A stretch of 64,000 nucleotides of DNA from Microcoleus vaginatus PCC 9802 (GCA_022701275.1 CP031740.1:2863001-2927000), one strand, 5' to 3'. Counted from the first letter of the stretch, positions 36,739 through 45,990 are shown. Notes: generated from the sequence alone by a model not told the origin. A program made the numbers and translations.

Positions 36739-36993
36739 ACTCTGGTCCGGAGGATGCACAAGGCACACCTTACTGCTATAAATAAAAAGCCAAACTATTT
36801 ATTACCTAAGTCATCTTTAAAAAATAATGAATTATGAGTAGCAGTTACTAATTAAATCTCACAGCAGTTACGTAGCTAGTAAATAAACCGGGTTGTTAAA
36901 ACATAATCGAAAGCCTTAAGGAAGTATTTTCGTTCATCAAACCCGGTTTCTGTGCCTAAAACGGTTTCACTCAAAACTCCCCCATCCAAACTA

Positions 36994-38919
36994 TTAAGAC
37001 TCCCGTCCACTAGCCCACTTATCCCGCCATTTCACCGTCCCTTCCGAAACTAAAACCCAGCGGCGACAAACCAGATTTTCTCGCAGTGGCGACTGTCCTT
37101 CCCGTAGCAGCGCATACTTATAAGAAATCAACTTACCCGCGCTTTCATTAAAAGGAATTTCCCCAAACCAAGTATTAGTATTGATATACTCCAACGGGTA
37201 ACCCTTACTAATATCCCAATTCCCCAATTCAGGACAATCTCCAATCACCACAATTCTTTCTCCAGGCTGAGTTTGAACGCTGTTAAGCTGCGCCCGCACA
37301 ATAGTTGTCGCCTTAACTCGCTCTCCGACGCGGCTAAAAATCATTACTTCCCGCGCACCCAACTCTAAATTGTACAACATCCCATCTTTAACTTCAAACT
37401 TGCGACGCGATAAAACCTCCGTATGCTCTCCATCAGGCAGCTCCGTATCAACCTCTTCAATTGTAACAGCATTGCCACGATTCATCGCTACAAACACCAC
37501 AGAATCGCGATAGCGGCGCACGTAACAATAAACATCAGCAGTTAGATATTTTTGCCACTGACTCCCCATCGAAATAGCTGGGTTCAGCCGCCGCAATCCA
37601 GACAGCAACCGCACATCTCGGTAAATCGGGGAATCATTATCCCACTTTTCCATCATCGGGCGATTGTAAGGGTCATTTCCCCCATCTGTATCATCATGCA
37701 GATACTGTTCAGTGCCGTAATAAATGCAGGGAATGCCACGAGTCGTCATAATTAAACATATCGCCAACCGCAGCATTTCTAGATCGGGATTCAACGACTG
37801 AAACCTCGGCATATCGTGGTTGTCAATAAAAGTAATCAACTCCGTCGCCCCGTAGTAGCGGTGATCCAAATTCAGTACATCTTGGACTAACTGAAATCCC
37901 GCGCCAGCACCCTTTCCCAATACTTCTCGAATTGCCACGCACAGCCCAAAATCTAAAATAGTCATCCCCGACTCGTTGGCAAATTCCACAGAACGATCGT
38001 TTCGAGGGTCGCTGTAAATCCATTCGCCAAAAATGAAAACATCAGGTCTGTGTGTTAAAATGTCAGCATTAAATTCCTGCCAAAACCAAATAGGCATATG
38101 CTTGACTGTATCCACCCGCAAAGCATCAACGCCTCTGTCCAGCCATTGTTTAATTGCTGACTTAATGTAATTGCGGTATGCAATATTGTTTTCGTTGAAA
38201 GTTGCTAAACCCGACAGTTCGCAGTTTTGGACTTGCCATTCATCTTCCCAGTTTTTGACTTCGCCGTAGTGGTGATACCAGTTATCTGCATCGTCGTTAA
38301 AGTCAGCTATTTTTACGCCGTCGTCGTAGAGTTCCCCTTTTTTTCCACTAAAATCTGGGTTGCTGTGATTGCAGACAATATCCAGTACGAGTTTCATATT
38401 TCGCTGGTGCAACTCGTCTACTAACTTGTCAAATATGGTATTTTTAGTTTCTTGTGTTTGGTTGATAGAAGGATTGTCGCCTTTGGCAATAAAGCGGGGA
38501 TTTAGTCGCTTGAAATCTTTAGTCCAGTAGCCGTGAATCGCTGCTTGTTCGACAAATAATGCTTCTACTTGCTCGAACAGTGGAGTTAGCCAAACTGCGG
38601 TAACACCCATATCTTTTAAGTAGTCGAGTTTGTCGATAACTCCCTGCAAGTCGCCACCCCAATATTTCCCCCAATCTTTGCCTTCTGGATCGTAAAGTTC
38701 TGGGTTTGGGCCTTCGTTATTTTCGGGGTCGCCGTCGTAAAAGCGATCGACTACAATAAAATAAATTGTTTCTTGTCGGAATTCAATGTCTCTGGTGTAA
38801 AGGAATTCTAAATCGAGTTCGCTTTCTGGCTTAACTTCTTCTACCAGAGACTCAATTTTGTCTTCTGATTCTGTAACTTCGTATTGAGAGGAAGTTTGAT
38901 TGGGAGTGACTGATGTCAT
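36994..38919 (-). CDS. GH13 alpha-amylase-type enzyme with C-terminal CBM20
   Basis: This 641-residue glycoside hydrolase acts on alpha-1,4-glucans. After an acidic N-terminal 45 residues, the GH13 barrel (about 48-450) shows the family motifs: nucleophile Asp270 in ALRVDTVKHM, acid/base Glu299 in IFGEWIY, and transition-state Asp369 in IDNHDMPRF. VCNHSNPDF is the first conserved region. A beta domain follows, and a CBM20 starch-binding module occupies about 540-635 (VIGDCPELGNWD, NTWFGEIPF, KYALLREG). CBM20 plus this barrel resembles cyclodextrin glucanotransferase-type or maltogenic enzymes, so the product could be maltodextrins or cyclodextrins. There is no signal peptide, so the target is probably intracellular glycogen. 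It is the last intact gene before a stretch of decayed genes. Confidence 0.93.
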   Translation of the reverse strand: MTSVTPNQTSSQYEVTESEDKIESLVEEVKPESELDLEFLYTRDIEFRQETIYFIVVDRFYDGDPENNEGPNPELYDPEGKDWGKYWGGDLQGVIDKLDYLKDMGVTAVWLTPLFEQVEALFVEQAAIHGYWTKDFKRLNPRFIAKGDNPSINQTQETKNTIFDKLVDELHQRNMKLVLDIVCNHSNPDFSGKKGELYDDGVKIADFNDDADNWYHHYGEVKNWEDEWQVQNCELSGLATFNENNIAYRNYIKSAIKQWLDRGVDALRVDTVKHMPIWFWQEFNADILTHRPDVFIFGEWIYSDPRNDRSVEFANESGMTILDFGLCVAIREVLGKGAGAGFQLVQDVLNLDHRYYGATELITFIDNHDMPRFQSLNPDLEMLRLAICLIMTTRGIPCIYYGTEQYLHDDTDGGNDPYNRPMMEKWDNDSPIYRDVRLLSGLRRLNPAISMGSQWQKYLTADVYCYVRRYRDSVVFVAMNRGNAVTIEEVDTELPDGEHTEVLSRRKFEVKDGMLYNLELGAREVMIFSRVGERVKATTIVRAQLNSVQTQPGERIVVIGDCPELGNWDISKGYPLEYINTNTWFGEIPFNESAGKLISYKYALLREGQSPLRENLVCRRWVLVSEGTVKWRDKWASGRES

Positions 38920-39208
38920 GAGATGTATATTTTTATATTGTAAGATTGGTCAGTTATGCGGAGCTAGAGTCCGAGATAGCTTTTCCATTTAACTGATTTT
39001 TAGAGCATCATACGGAATTTACTCGTTTAATGAAATCTTCCTTTAGATGGAGGGCAGACTCATCCTTGAGCATTAAGTGGATGAGACTTCATATTTTTAG
39101 CGTCATTCTCAATCAAAGAGGCAGAGCCTCAAAAGCCTGCGCTACCAGACTGAGCCTGGTAAGGAGAAAAGCTGCACTAATTGTGCGATCGCACTTTTTC
39201 CCTTCCTT
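38920..39208. other. Gene-less stretch upstream of the amylase gene
   Basis: No gene is supported. A small inverted repeat (GAGGCAGAGCCTC, about 39118-39130) and a GCGATCGC site near 39185 are visible. The region should include the amylase promoter. Confidence 0.4.
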
Positions 39209-39385
39209 TCATTCCTCCCGCCAATTTTGGATATCTTCAACACTCAAACCAGTAGTTGGACTGATTGTTTGATCGTCTAGTATATGGACAAGGTGCCTAA
39301 CAATTTCCAAAGCCTTTTCTCTCATTCGCCGTTCCCTTCGTTGCTGCATTTCTTGCCCGAGTCCTTTACCCTTACTATGTAGCAG
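39209..39385 (-). pseudogene. C-terminal fragment of an Rpn/PD-(D/E)XK-type protein
   Basis: The minus strand reads GKGLGQEMQQRRERRMREKA, then ALEIVRHLVHIL and LSVEDIQNWREE before a TGA at 39211-39209. The charged Q/E/R helix after a GKG..G linker is the usual tail of cyanobacterial recombination-promoting-nuclease (Rpn) or PD-(D/E)XK family proteins. No nuclease domain precedes it; the frame runs into the inverted repeat at 39402-39450. The family assignment is by tail pattern only. Confidence 0.5.
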
Positions 39386-39401
39386 TAGCTAAAAGTGGTT
39401 G

Positions 39402-39450
39402 GTAGTGAGGACTTTAGTTTTCATAATCTGAGGACTAAAGTCCTCACTAC
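39402..39450. repeat. Inverted repeat with perfect 17-bp arms
   Basis: GTAGTGAGGACTTTAGT (39402-39418) is the exact reverse complement of ACTAAAGTCCTCACTAC (39434-39450), with a 15-base loop. It lies between the two nuclease-type fragments and has the size of a miniature palindromic mobile element. Confidence 0.8.
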
Positions 39451-39534
39451 AAACACTGTTTATTGCGAGTAATTGAGCGGAGATCATATGGGAGGTTGAC
39501 ATCCACATAGCCTACTCTACCGACTACTTTTATT

Positions 39535-39715
39535 CTATTGTGTCAAATTGACTTCTCGAATCTCTTCTAGCGTCAGATACCACGATTTTGCGATTTGTTC
39601 ATCGCTCCATCCTATTGCTTGCAAGCGAGCAATAGCCTCTATTTTCGCGTGCTGCTTTCCCTGCAAAAACTCCGGCGAATCTTCCTGTAAGGCGCAGAAA
39701 TTTAGGGATGGAATG
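39535..39715 (-). pseudogene. C-terminal fragment of a second Rpn/PD-(D/E)XK-type protein
   Basis: The minus strand encodes IPSLNFCALQEDSPEFLQGK, then QHAKIEAIARLQAIGWSDEQ and IAKSWYLTLEEIREVNLTQ before a TAG at 39537-39535. The FLQGK.HAK.EAI linker followed by a W.DEQIA...L..EE helix-turn pattern is a common C-terminus of cyanobacterial Rpn-type and related nuclease/transposase proteins. The rest of the protein is missing: at about 39715 the DNA changes to the ATP-grasp remnant on the other strand. This is a truncated gene. Confidence 0.55.
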
Positions 39716-40403
39716 TATCGGTTTTTATCTCAAACTTTTTAGCCACGCTAAATGGGCTAATCACTACTATAAAATTAAATTGCCATCTCATCGAATCAAT
39801 CAGATTCCAATTGCTCACAAACTGGGTATTACTCTCCCTCCAACACTCGTAACCAATTCCTACGAAGCGGCTTGCAACTTTGTGACCGCACAGGGAAAGT
39901 GCATTCTCAAATCGATGTGCTACTCTGGATTCCTACATGATGAAAAGGAATATGGTTGCTATACTTGCCCCATTGATGTAGAAACACTCTTAGCATTTCG
40001 AGACAGTATTCGATTGGCGCCAGTTTTCATTCAAAAACAAATTCAAAAGAAGGCAGAATATCGCGTTACATTAGTTGGCAAGCATGATTTTGTTTACCGG
40101 ATTGATGCCAAACATACCAACGATTCAGATGTGACTTTGGATTGGCGCGTCGCCGAACCGGCCAAACTCGTTCACGTTCCCGATTAATTGCCAATGGATT
40201 ACCTCAACAAACTTTATCAAATGCTTGACGAGTTTGGTTTAAATTTTGGTGCATTCAACATCATTCGCGACGAGGATGATACGGTCTATTTTATTGAACT
40301 TAATCCCAACCGATAGTGGTATTGGAGTGAAATTCTCACTAAAATGCCTATGGTTCGCGCAATGGTGGAACTCATGGAAGATTTAGCGCTTCAATATCAA
40401 TAA
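39708..40403 (+). pseudogene. ATP-grasp (peptide-maturase-like) gene, truncated with two nonsense codons
   Basis: The plus-strand frame reads through LPSHRINQIPIAHKLGITLP, TLVTNSYEAACNFV, IQKKAEYRVTLVGKHDFVYR and DWRVAEPAKLVHVPD to a TAA at 40185-40187. It continues in the same frame with LPMDYLNKLYQMLDEFGLNF and YFIELNPNR to a TAG at 40314-40316. It then runs WYWSEILTKMPMVRAMVELM to a final TAA at 40401-40403. This matches the C-terminal two thirds of ATP-grasp ligases of the MvdD/graspetide-maturase type. The normal ending is ELNPNGQW, so TAG replaces a Gln codon by one base; TAA replaces what is probably Glu before LP. The N-terminal third is absent. No precursor peptide gene is visible nearby. 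The gene is dead unless both stops are read through. Confidence 0.8.
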
Positions 40404-40545
40404 GTAAGCTTACCTAAAAAAACAGAAGACCCAGAACCACGACTTCTTTAAGTGCGGCGGCGCTCTAAAAGAAGAGCATTTTACGTTTAATTAGAGCGAG
40501 CTACTTATCCGAAAAAGGAAAGATCGCGGGAGATCCACCCCAACC

Positions 40546-41409
40546 CTAGCTAACTACAGCCACCGCAGACTCTGGCACCTGAGAATGCTCCACCCGAAAA
40601 ACATTGGCGCTCAGATTAGCAACAACTTGTTTCCCCTGCTGCGTCAATTCCAAGTAGCCGATCGCATCCTTCACATACCGATACACCACATTCCAATAAA
40701 ATTTCGGATAACCATCCCGCAACTCCCCCGGATTTTGATAGCCCAAAACCAGATTCTGCCCAGTTTCCTCAAACTCGTAAAACAGCGCAGCAATCTTTTG
40801 CAAATATCGCGGATCGCTCAACTGACCAATTAAATCAGCAGCGCGAACTAAACCCGGATAATTTACCGTATCTTGATAATCTTCATCGGCAGGAACCGGA
40901 AAACGAGTCAGCTCAATATTACGCTTAACCAGCTCAGCATCAATCAGTTTATGACCGCCAAAACGCTCGTCAATAAACATTTTTCCGCGATCGACATGAT
41001 AATTCATCAAACTAGCATCCGTCCCCCCCGGAGCCAGCGTTAATTTCAGGTCGCCTATTCCCGTCGCATACAGTCCCAAATCTGTTCTATCTTGCCTGCA
41101 AACACCTTTAACATACCCGATATCGTGACATAGCAAAGCAATGTGGAAGTGCAGCCAATCTTCGCAGGAAACACCCCCTTCGCGGATGTGCTTCCCACCC
41201 AGAATTGCTTGTCCCACCAAGGTTACTAAAATAGTGTGTTCGACATTGTGGTAAAGAGCATCGCTATTAGCAATATTTTCTAAAGCCATACTCGCCACCC
41301 AAGCAATAATCTCTCCATAGTCAGATTTAAACCCGCCATAAGTGTGGCGGTAGCCTTCAATCAGGCGATTGACAAAAGCCTTAATCAGCAGTTCAGTTGC
41401 GTTAAACAT
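40546..41409 (-). CDS. HD-domain metal-dependent phosphohydrolase
   Basis: This protein of about 287 residues has the HD-superfamily metal site: His in LYHNVEHT (about 54-58), the paired CHDIGYVKG (about 94-102), and a downstream DRGKMF/HVDRG segment with further acidic residues. HD enzymes hydrolyse phosphate monoesters or diesters, often of nucleotides or cyclic nucleotides; the substrate here is not evident. There is no GYP motif, so it is not a c-di-GMP HD-GYP enzyme. The first ATG (41409) is preceded at 8 bases by AGGGA, better than the GTG two codons earlier. The gene faces the decayed ATP-grasp gene, and nearly 1 kb of non-coding DNA lies upstream. Confidence 0.88.
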   Translation of the reverse strand: MFNATELLIKAFVNRLIEGYRHTYGGFKSDYGEIIAWVASMALENIANSDALYHNVEHTILVTLVGQAILGGKHIREGGVSCEDWLHFHIALLCHDIGYVKGVCRQDRTDLGLYATGIGDLKLTLAPGGTDASLMNYHVDRGKMFIDERFGGHKLIDAELVKRNIELTRFPVPADEDYQDTVNYPGLVRAADLIGQLSDPRYLQKIAALFYEFEETGQNLVLGYQNPGELRDGYPKFYWNVVYRYVKDAIGYLELTQQGKQVVANLSANVFRVEHSQVPESAVAVVS

Positions 41410-41415
41410 ATTCAC

Positions 41416-42405
41416 TTCCCTGAGTCCACGTAAATTATTAAATTATTTTTATAGTTATTGTTTTTGCTGCTACCGTTTGATGTTATTTTTGGCTTAATCG
41501 CCACAATGGATACCCGCTCCTATCGAGAGGCATCCATTGATATTATCAACAATTATGGCTTAAATTATGGCTCTCGCAACTACCAGAGCGACAGACCCTA
41601 TAAATAATTGATATCAAGGGGCGATCGAGGTATGACACCCCTCAATCAGCAGTACCGTGTTACATCTTCCGCGCATACGTCAGTCGATTTTAGAGGTTAG
41701 ATTTACTCGACAGATACATCTGGGGGCGGGAAGTAGGATCTAAAATTTTGGGTTGCTCACCACTGTTGTCGGAAACTTGTCTCTGTTTTGGCTGACGCCG
41801 CCCAAAAACGAGAGCGAGCGAAAGCGTAACCCCATTAATTCCTCATACACAGGATTAAGCTTGCACAGAGGCGGTATGTAGAAAAGATGGTGTCCCCATC
41901 ACGGAATATCTCTCTCACAAGAACACCGGGCGAGTATAAGTTGGCACACAACATAGTTACTGATGGCTCTCCCACTGCAATGCTATCAAGCCACTCTCCC
42001 ACTGGTTGCACGAGGCGGGCGATCGCGAAAAGTTAAGTCTTGGCACTGATTTTCCGGGAAAATACTTGTAGTCAAGTTCATGATTGATATCAGTAATCAT
42101 TACTAACAAAAACTTATGAATCACCCGACTTCATCATCAACGAAACCCGCTGTTGCTCCGGTGACGTGAATAAGTTTTATCCCTGACACTTGCCGCCCCC
42201 AAATGTGATGCGAAGAGCTAGCATTTGTGATTTAAAATTCGCAAAAGTGTGAGACAGATCACGGACGCTCTTCCCTACAGAATCTATATTTAGATAGATG
42301 GCAATAAAATAACACAAAATAACTTGCAATCCTCCGTCGCAGCTTCCCCCTCTCATAATCTGCGCTCTACTGCTCTTTATACTTACTAATATAAGGTTTC
42401 AGGCA
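41416..42405. other. Long intergenic region with Crp-like sites
   Basis: Nearly 1 kb has no supported gene on either strand. The left part should hold the HD-gene promoter. The right 200 bases carry several TGTGA half-sites and one near-consensus Crp site (42248-42263) before the gene at 42406. An AT-rich TATATTTAGATAG segment lies near 42284 and may be a -10 region. Confidence 0.5.
42248..42263 (+). promoter_or_regulatory. Crp-like operator TGTGA-N6-TCACG
   Basis: TGTGAGACAGATCACG matches the TGTGA-N6-TCACA pattern of CRP and of cyanobacterial SyCRP1 sites at 9 of 10 positions. Its centre is about 150 bases before the ATG at 42406 and about 30-40 bases before a possible -10 element (about 42284). 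Lone TGTGA half-sites occur at 42203 and 42225. Confidence 0.6.
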
Positions 42406-43221
42406 ATGATTAAACCAAAACATAAATATGCCGACCTTGCTCAACTCCCCCACACAGATACCGTGTTCCAAAAACTCCCTGTAGAAGTTAAAGATTGGGC
42501 CCAAAGCTTGCCTTGGAACCAACGGCGCTATGTCCTGTCCCTCTGCTACATATTGTGTGCATCTACTCCCGACTTGCAAGCAGAATTTTTAGATGATTAT
42601 ACAGCCGACGGTTTAGTCTCAAAAATGTTTGAAGATGTAGATACTCTACACCGAGTCAAAGAGTATTTAATCAGATTTCGAGTCAAAAAGCAATTAAACC
42701 AATCCGATTTAAGAAGCTACATCAAACAATTTTATATCCACTCAGCTCAACAATCGCGGCGAGAAACTGACCAATATTTAGAATCTGCACTCCGCTTCGT
42801 CTTGAATACAGAAGAACGCAATAATGTTTTTAACTACATTTTGGGCTTTGAATTTATTAAAATTGTGTTTCAAATGAGCTGGTTGCAACACGAAAGATTA
42901 GCGAGACTGCAAAAAAATCAGTCGCAATTTATCGACACCTATATCAAGCCGATTCAACACGCACACAGAATTAATGGCATAATTCTACCGAAAGATGAGA
43001 GAATTTTTTTTGCCAGACGCACCTATTACGTTCAACTGCCTAACATTTCCTACAGAAAGCTCATTGAGTTAGTCCTGGCAACTTTTACTACAGAAATGGT
43101 GAGTAATTGCGGATTTTCAATCAGCCGCCACTCTCAAGCTCTGCGCTTTGACTGCGATTACATTTACGATCCAGAACCAGAAGAAGAAAGATTTCCTACC
43201 GACTTGCAATTTATTCATTGA
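42406..43221 (+). CDS. Conserved hypothetical protein, possibly Crp-regulated
   Basis: I do not recognise the family of this 271-residue soluble protein. It is largely helical in its first two thirds, with charged helices such as FLDDYTADGLVSKMFEDVDT and RVKKQLNQSDLRSYIKQFYI. The C-terminal third is more mixed, with FFARRTYYVQLPNISYRKLI and FDCDYIYDPEPEEE. No membrane segment, signal peptide or nucleotide-binding loop is visible. The ATG has only a weak AAGG upstream. The near-consensus Crp site and TGTGA half-sites in the long upstream region are the main clue, suggesting control by cAMP. In cyanobacteria such targets often concern motility or cell-surface functions, but nothing in this protein proves that. 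Confidence 0.78.
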   Translation: MIKPKHKYADLAQLPHTDTVFQKLPVEVKDWAQSLPWNQRRYVLSLCYILCASTPDLQAEFLDDYTADGLVSKMFEDVDTLHRVKEYLIRFRVKKQLNQSDLRSYIKQFYIHSAQQSRRETDQYLESALRFVLNTEERNNVFNYILGFEFIKIVFQMSWLQHERLARLQKNQSQFIDTYIKPIQHAHRINGIILPKDERIFFARRTYYVQLPNISYRKLIELVLATFTTEMVSNCGFSISRHSQALRFDCDYIYDPEPEEERFPTDLQFIH

Positions 43222-43377
43222 TTTTAGGCAGTAAGGTGTACCCTACATTGCTTTTTTCTCTTTACTTTTAGTGTCGCTTTGGGTACAGGAGAGTTTTTGA
43301 AGCATGGGAATTCTAGCCAGCCAGTTAAAACCGAATTTTTCAGTCGGATGTGATATAAAATAGGATGGCTGTATCAA

Positions 43378-44421
43378 TTAACCTTCCGCTTGCATTTCTT
43401 CAATGTCAAACCAGCTAACTATCACTCCCGCTAGGGGAATAGCCAGAAATATACCTAGAAGTCCTGCGGCTCTCGCCCCCACTAACAGTGCAAAAAATAC
43501 CACTACCGGATTTAAGTTAAGGGAATTTTGCATCAGTCTCGGATGAATAAAGTTGTCTTGAATTTGCTGCAAAACAATGCAAGCTGCCAATACTTTTAAA
43601 GATAGCCACACATTTTGAGACAATACAATAAAACAAACTAAGCTAATGCCCAGCGTCGCTCCGATCCCTGGAACTAAATCAAACAATCCGATAATAAAGG
43701 CTAAAATTAAGGGAAATTTCACATCTAACAGCAGAAAAATTAAAAAACTTGCTGTTGTCAAAAATAACATTAACAAAATTTGGGCCTGAAAAAATCCTAA
43801 AAAGTTTCGCTCTATTGTTAAACTTAAACGCCTGTGCAGGTGTCGGGGTATAAATTTGAGAACCAACACCCACAGCCTCTCTCCATCAAGTAACATGAAA
43901 GAAGCCACGACCATAATTAATATTAAATTCAATAAATTGGTTAAAAATACTTGTAAAAAAGCAATACTCGAAACAACTCCTGCCAAAGCTTGATTTCGCA
44001 GTTGTTCCTCAATAACTCGCAGGTTAACTTGTAGGTTTCTCGCCCGCAGGAATGTTTCCAGGCGCTCGGACAGAGGCGCCAGAGCATTCAGAAATTCAGT
44101 CATGCTGTCAATTAATTGCTGTCCTTGAGATAAAAGAGTGACGCCTACCGTGACGGTGAGACCGCCAAAAACTAAAATAGTGAGCAAGACAACGAAGGCG
44201 ACAGCTAAACTTCGCGGTAAAAATCTCTGGAGAGTTCGCACCGGATAGTTGAGCAAAAAAGCCACGAGGGCAGCAATGGTGAAAACCGCGACTGCTGTTT
44301 CAAAGTAAGCTAAAAGTTGCAGTCCAGCCCAACCAGAAGCAAATAAAAGCAAAAACCGGACTAAGGCTAAATTGCTTAGCATATTCCAAAAATTGGGAGG
44401 GGTTCTTTCTTGTTCTTTCAC
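43378..44421 (-). CDS. AI-2E family (PerM/TqsA-type) transporter
   Basis: This 347-residue integral membrane protein shows the AI-2E/PerM pattern. Two N-terminal transmembrane helix pairs are followed by an amphipathic soluble segment (about 95-150, QQLIDSMTEFLNALAPLSER). Further helices follow, with FLGFFQAQILLMLFL, the signature LFDLVPGIGATLG (about 247-259) and a C-terminal NFIHPRLM...LNLNPVVVFFALLVG block. Known members export the quorum signal AI-2 or act as Na+/H+ antiporters or as permeases for other molecules, so the substrate is open. The start is a GTG at 44421; the nearest ATG (residue 14) is inside the first helix region. It is convergent with the gene at 42406 and appears monocistronic. 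Confidence 0.92.
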   Translation of the reverse strand: MKEQERTPPNFWNMLSNLALVRFLLLFASGWAGLQLLAYFETAVAVFTIAALVAFLLNYPVRTLQRFLPRSLAVAFVVLLTILVFGGLTVTVGVTLLSQGQQLIDSMTEFLNALAPLSERLETFLRARNLQVNLRVIEEQLRNQALAGVVSSIAFLQVFLTNLLNLILIMVVASFMLLDGERLWVLVLKFIPRHLHRRLSLTIERNFLGFFQAQILLMLFLTTASFLIFLLLDVKFPLILAFIIGLFDLVPGIGATLGISLVCFIVLSQNVWLSLKVLAACIVLQQIQDNFIHPRLMQNSLNLNPVVVFFALLVGARAAGLLGIFLAIPLAGVIVSWFDIEEMQAEG

Positions 44422-44838
44422 AGGGATTTTTAGGGGTTAATATTATAGCTCAAAAATATTGCAGAGCCCTCTTTTACAATCGCACCCAAGATATATCTGC
44501 GGCTATCCCCCTCAAGGCAGAAAACAGATGTCGAACTGAGGCAGGAGTGGGTTCTATTCACCATAAGTTCGATCGTCACGAATACCCAATGAAACACGCT
44601 CGCGATCGAAACAAACAGGCTTTTGGAGTCTAAAACCGCCTCGGAAACTCTTTGCGAGGGAAGGATTTGTCGTGGCAGGCCCCCAATTAGGAAACAAACG
44701 CTCCAACTTGCTGGCGCCGAAAAACCCGGTTTCAGTGCCAGTGGCGAAAAATTTCAACTCTGCTCCGTGGAAGATAGTATGAACAGGTCAATTTTTGGGA
44801 TACTAGAAACTAGCACTCAACTTAGCTGAGGAATAAAC
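44422..44838. other. Divergent intergenic region
   Basis: No gene is supported between the AI-2E transporter and gshA. Short open frames on both strands show no domain pattern or ribosome site. It contains AAAAACCCGGTTTCAGTGCC (about 44723-44742), a half copy of the hairpin family described in the findings. Confidence 0.5.
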
Positions 44839-45990
44839 GTGCTGCTATCAAAAGGCTTTGAAGTAGAAATGTATACCGGCACTCCCGAAGGTGAGGTTGT
44901 CGGTCTCTCCGATCGCATAGTTGCCGATCTAGAGGGATTTGTCCGGGAGCCTGATAGCCGCAATGTGGAGTACACGACCGCCCCGCTGTCCAGCTACGAT
45001 CGCCTGCTGTGCGCCTTAGTCAAGCCGCGAGTCCGGCTGCGCGAGTATCTCAAACAATTGGGCGACTATACCTTGCTGCCAGGAAGTACCTTGTCTCTCG
45101 GGGGGAGCGATCGATTTTACCGCTCCGATCCCAACAACCCCTACCACACCTACATCGAGCAAACCTACGGCACCAAAGTCGTCACCGCCAGCATTCACAT
45201 CAACATCGGCATCTCCCAACCAGAACTGCTGATGCGCGCCATCCGCCTCGCCCGCGTCGAAGCACCGCTGTACCTTGCCTTGAGCGCATCTTCCCCCTTC
45301 CTCGACGGCGAAGTCACGGGCTATCATTCCACTAGGTGGGGTTTGTTTCCCAAAACTCCCGCCATCGTCCCCCTGTTTGAAAGTCACAGACATTACATCC
45401 AGTGGACTGAAGAACAGCTAGAACTTGGCACCATGCAAAACGTCCGCCATTTGTGGTCTGCCGTGCGACCAAATGGCGATCGCCGCCCCTACTGTCTCAA
45501 CCGCCTAGAACTGAGAATTTGCGACCTCGAAGTCAATCCTCTGGCTTTGTTAGCCATCACTGCCTTGCTAGAAGCTCGCATCTGGCAGATGATGGAAGAC
45601 CCCAGCTTAGACCCTTTAGAACTCAGCACCTTGCCGGCGGCCACCCGCAACGAAGACTTAGTTGCCCTCACAGACGCCAACGAAATTGCTGCATCCCGGC
45701 AAAGTTTGGATGCCGAACTCACCCATTGGCAAGACGGCAGAACTATTCTGGCACGAGATTGGATTGAGGAAATTTACCGAGAAGTGTGGCCTATAGCCAA
45801 AAAACGCGGCTTTAGCTGCTTTCTCTCGCCGCTCAAAAAGATTCTCCGGGAAGGCAACACGGCCCAGCAGTGGTTGAAGCTGCACGAGGGCGGTTCGGAC
45901 ACCCGCAGTATTATTCTGCAAGGGATTAATGGCATGGCTCACCAAGAATGGGAGCTCGAAGACAACTTGTGCGCCCAGTTAGTTGCCTGA
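44839..45990 (+). CDS. gshA: Glutamate-cysteine ligase, cyanobacterial type
   Basis: This 383-residue enzyme makes gamma-glutamylcysteine, the first step of glutathione synthesis, in the cytosol. The N-terminus (LSKGFEVEMYTGTPEGEVVG) and the segments NVEYTTAPLSSYDRLL, LLPGSTLSLGG, VTASIHINIGI and NRLELRICDLE match the short cyanobacterial GCS form rather than the long E. coli GshA. Conserved acidic residues for Mg-ATP are in GFEVEM, NVEYTT and RLELRI. The start is a GTG with GAGG about 8 bases upstream; no ATG is available before conserved sequence begins. The gene is alone. GshB is not encoded in the window. A G/C-rich hairpin follows its stop. Confidence 0.94.
   Translation: MLLSKGFEVEMYTGTPEGEVVGLSDRIVADLEGFVREPDSRNVEYTTAPLSSYDRLLCALVKPRVRLREYLKQLGDYTLLPGSTLSLGGSDRFYRSDPNNPYHTYIEQTYGTKVVTASIHINIGISQPELLMRAIRLARVEAPLYLALSASSPFLDGEVTGYHSTRWGLFPKTPAIVPLFESHRHYIQWTEEQLELGTMQNVRHLWSAVRPNGDRRPYCLNRLELRICDLEVNPLALLAITALLEARIWQMMEDPSLDPLELSTLPAATRNEDLVALTDANEIAASRQSLDAELTHWQDGRTILARDWIEEIYREVWPIAKKRGFSCFLSPLKKILREGNTAQQWLKLHEGGSDTRSIILQGINGMAHQEWELEDNLCAQLVA

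Noticed and set aside
39008-39272. Plus-strand open frame of 80 codons
   Set aside because: It overlaps the minus-strand nuclease-type fragment, has no domain pattern and no ribosome site.
45009-45767. Long frames in other phases over gshA
   Set aside because: High-GC shadow frames with His/Arg-rich composition; gshA is well supported in its own frame.
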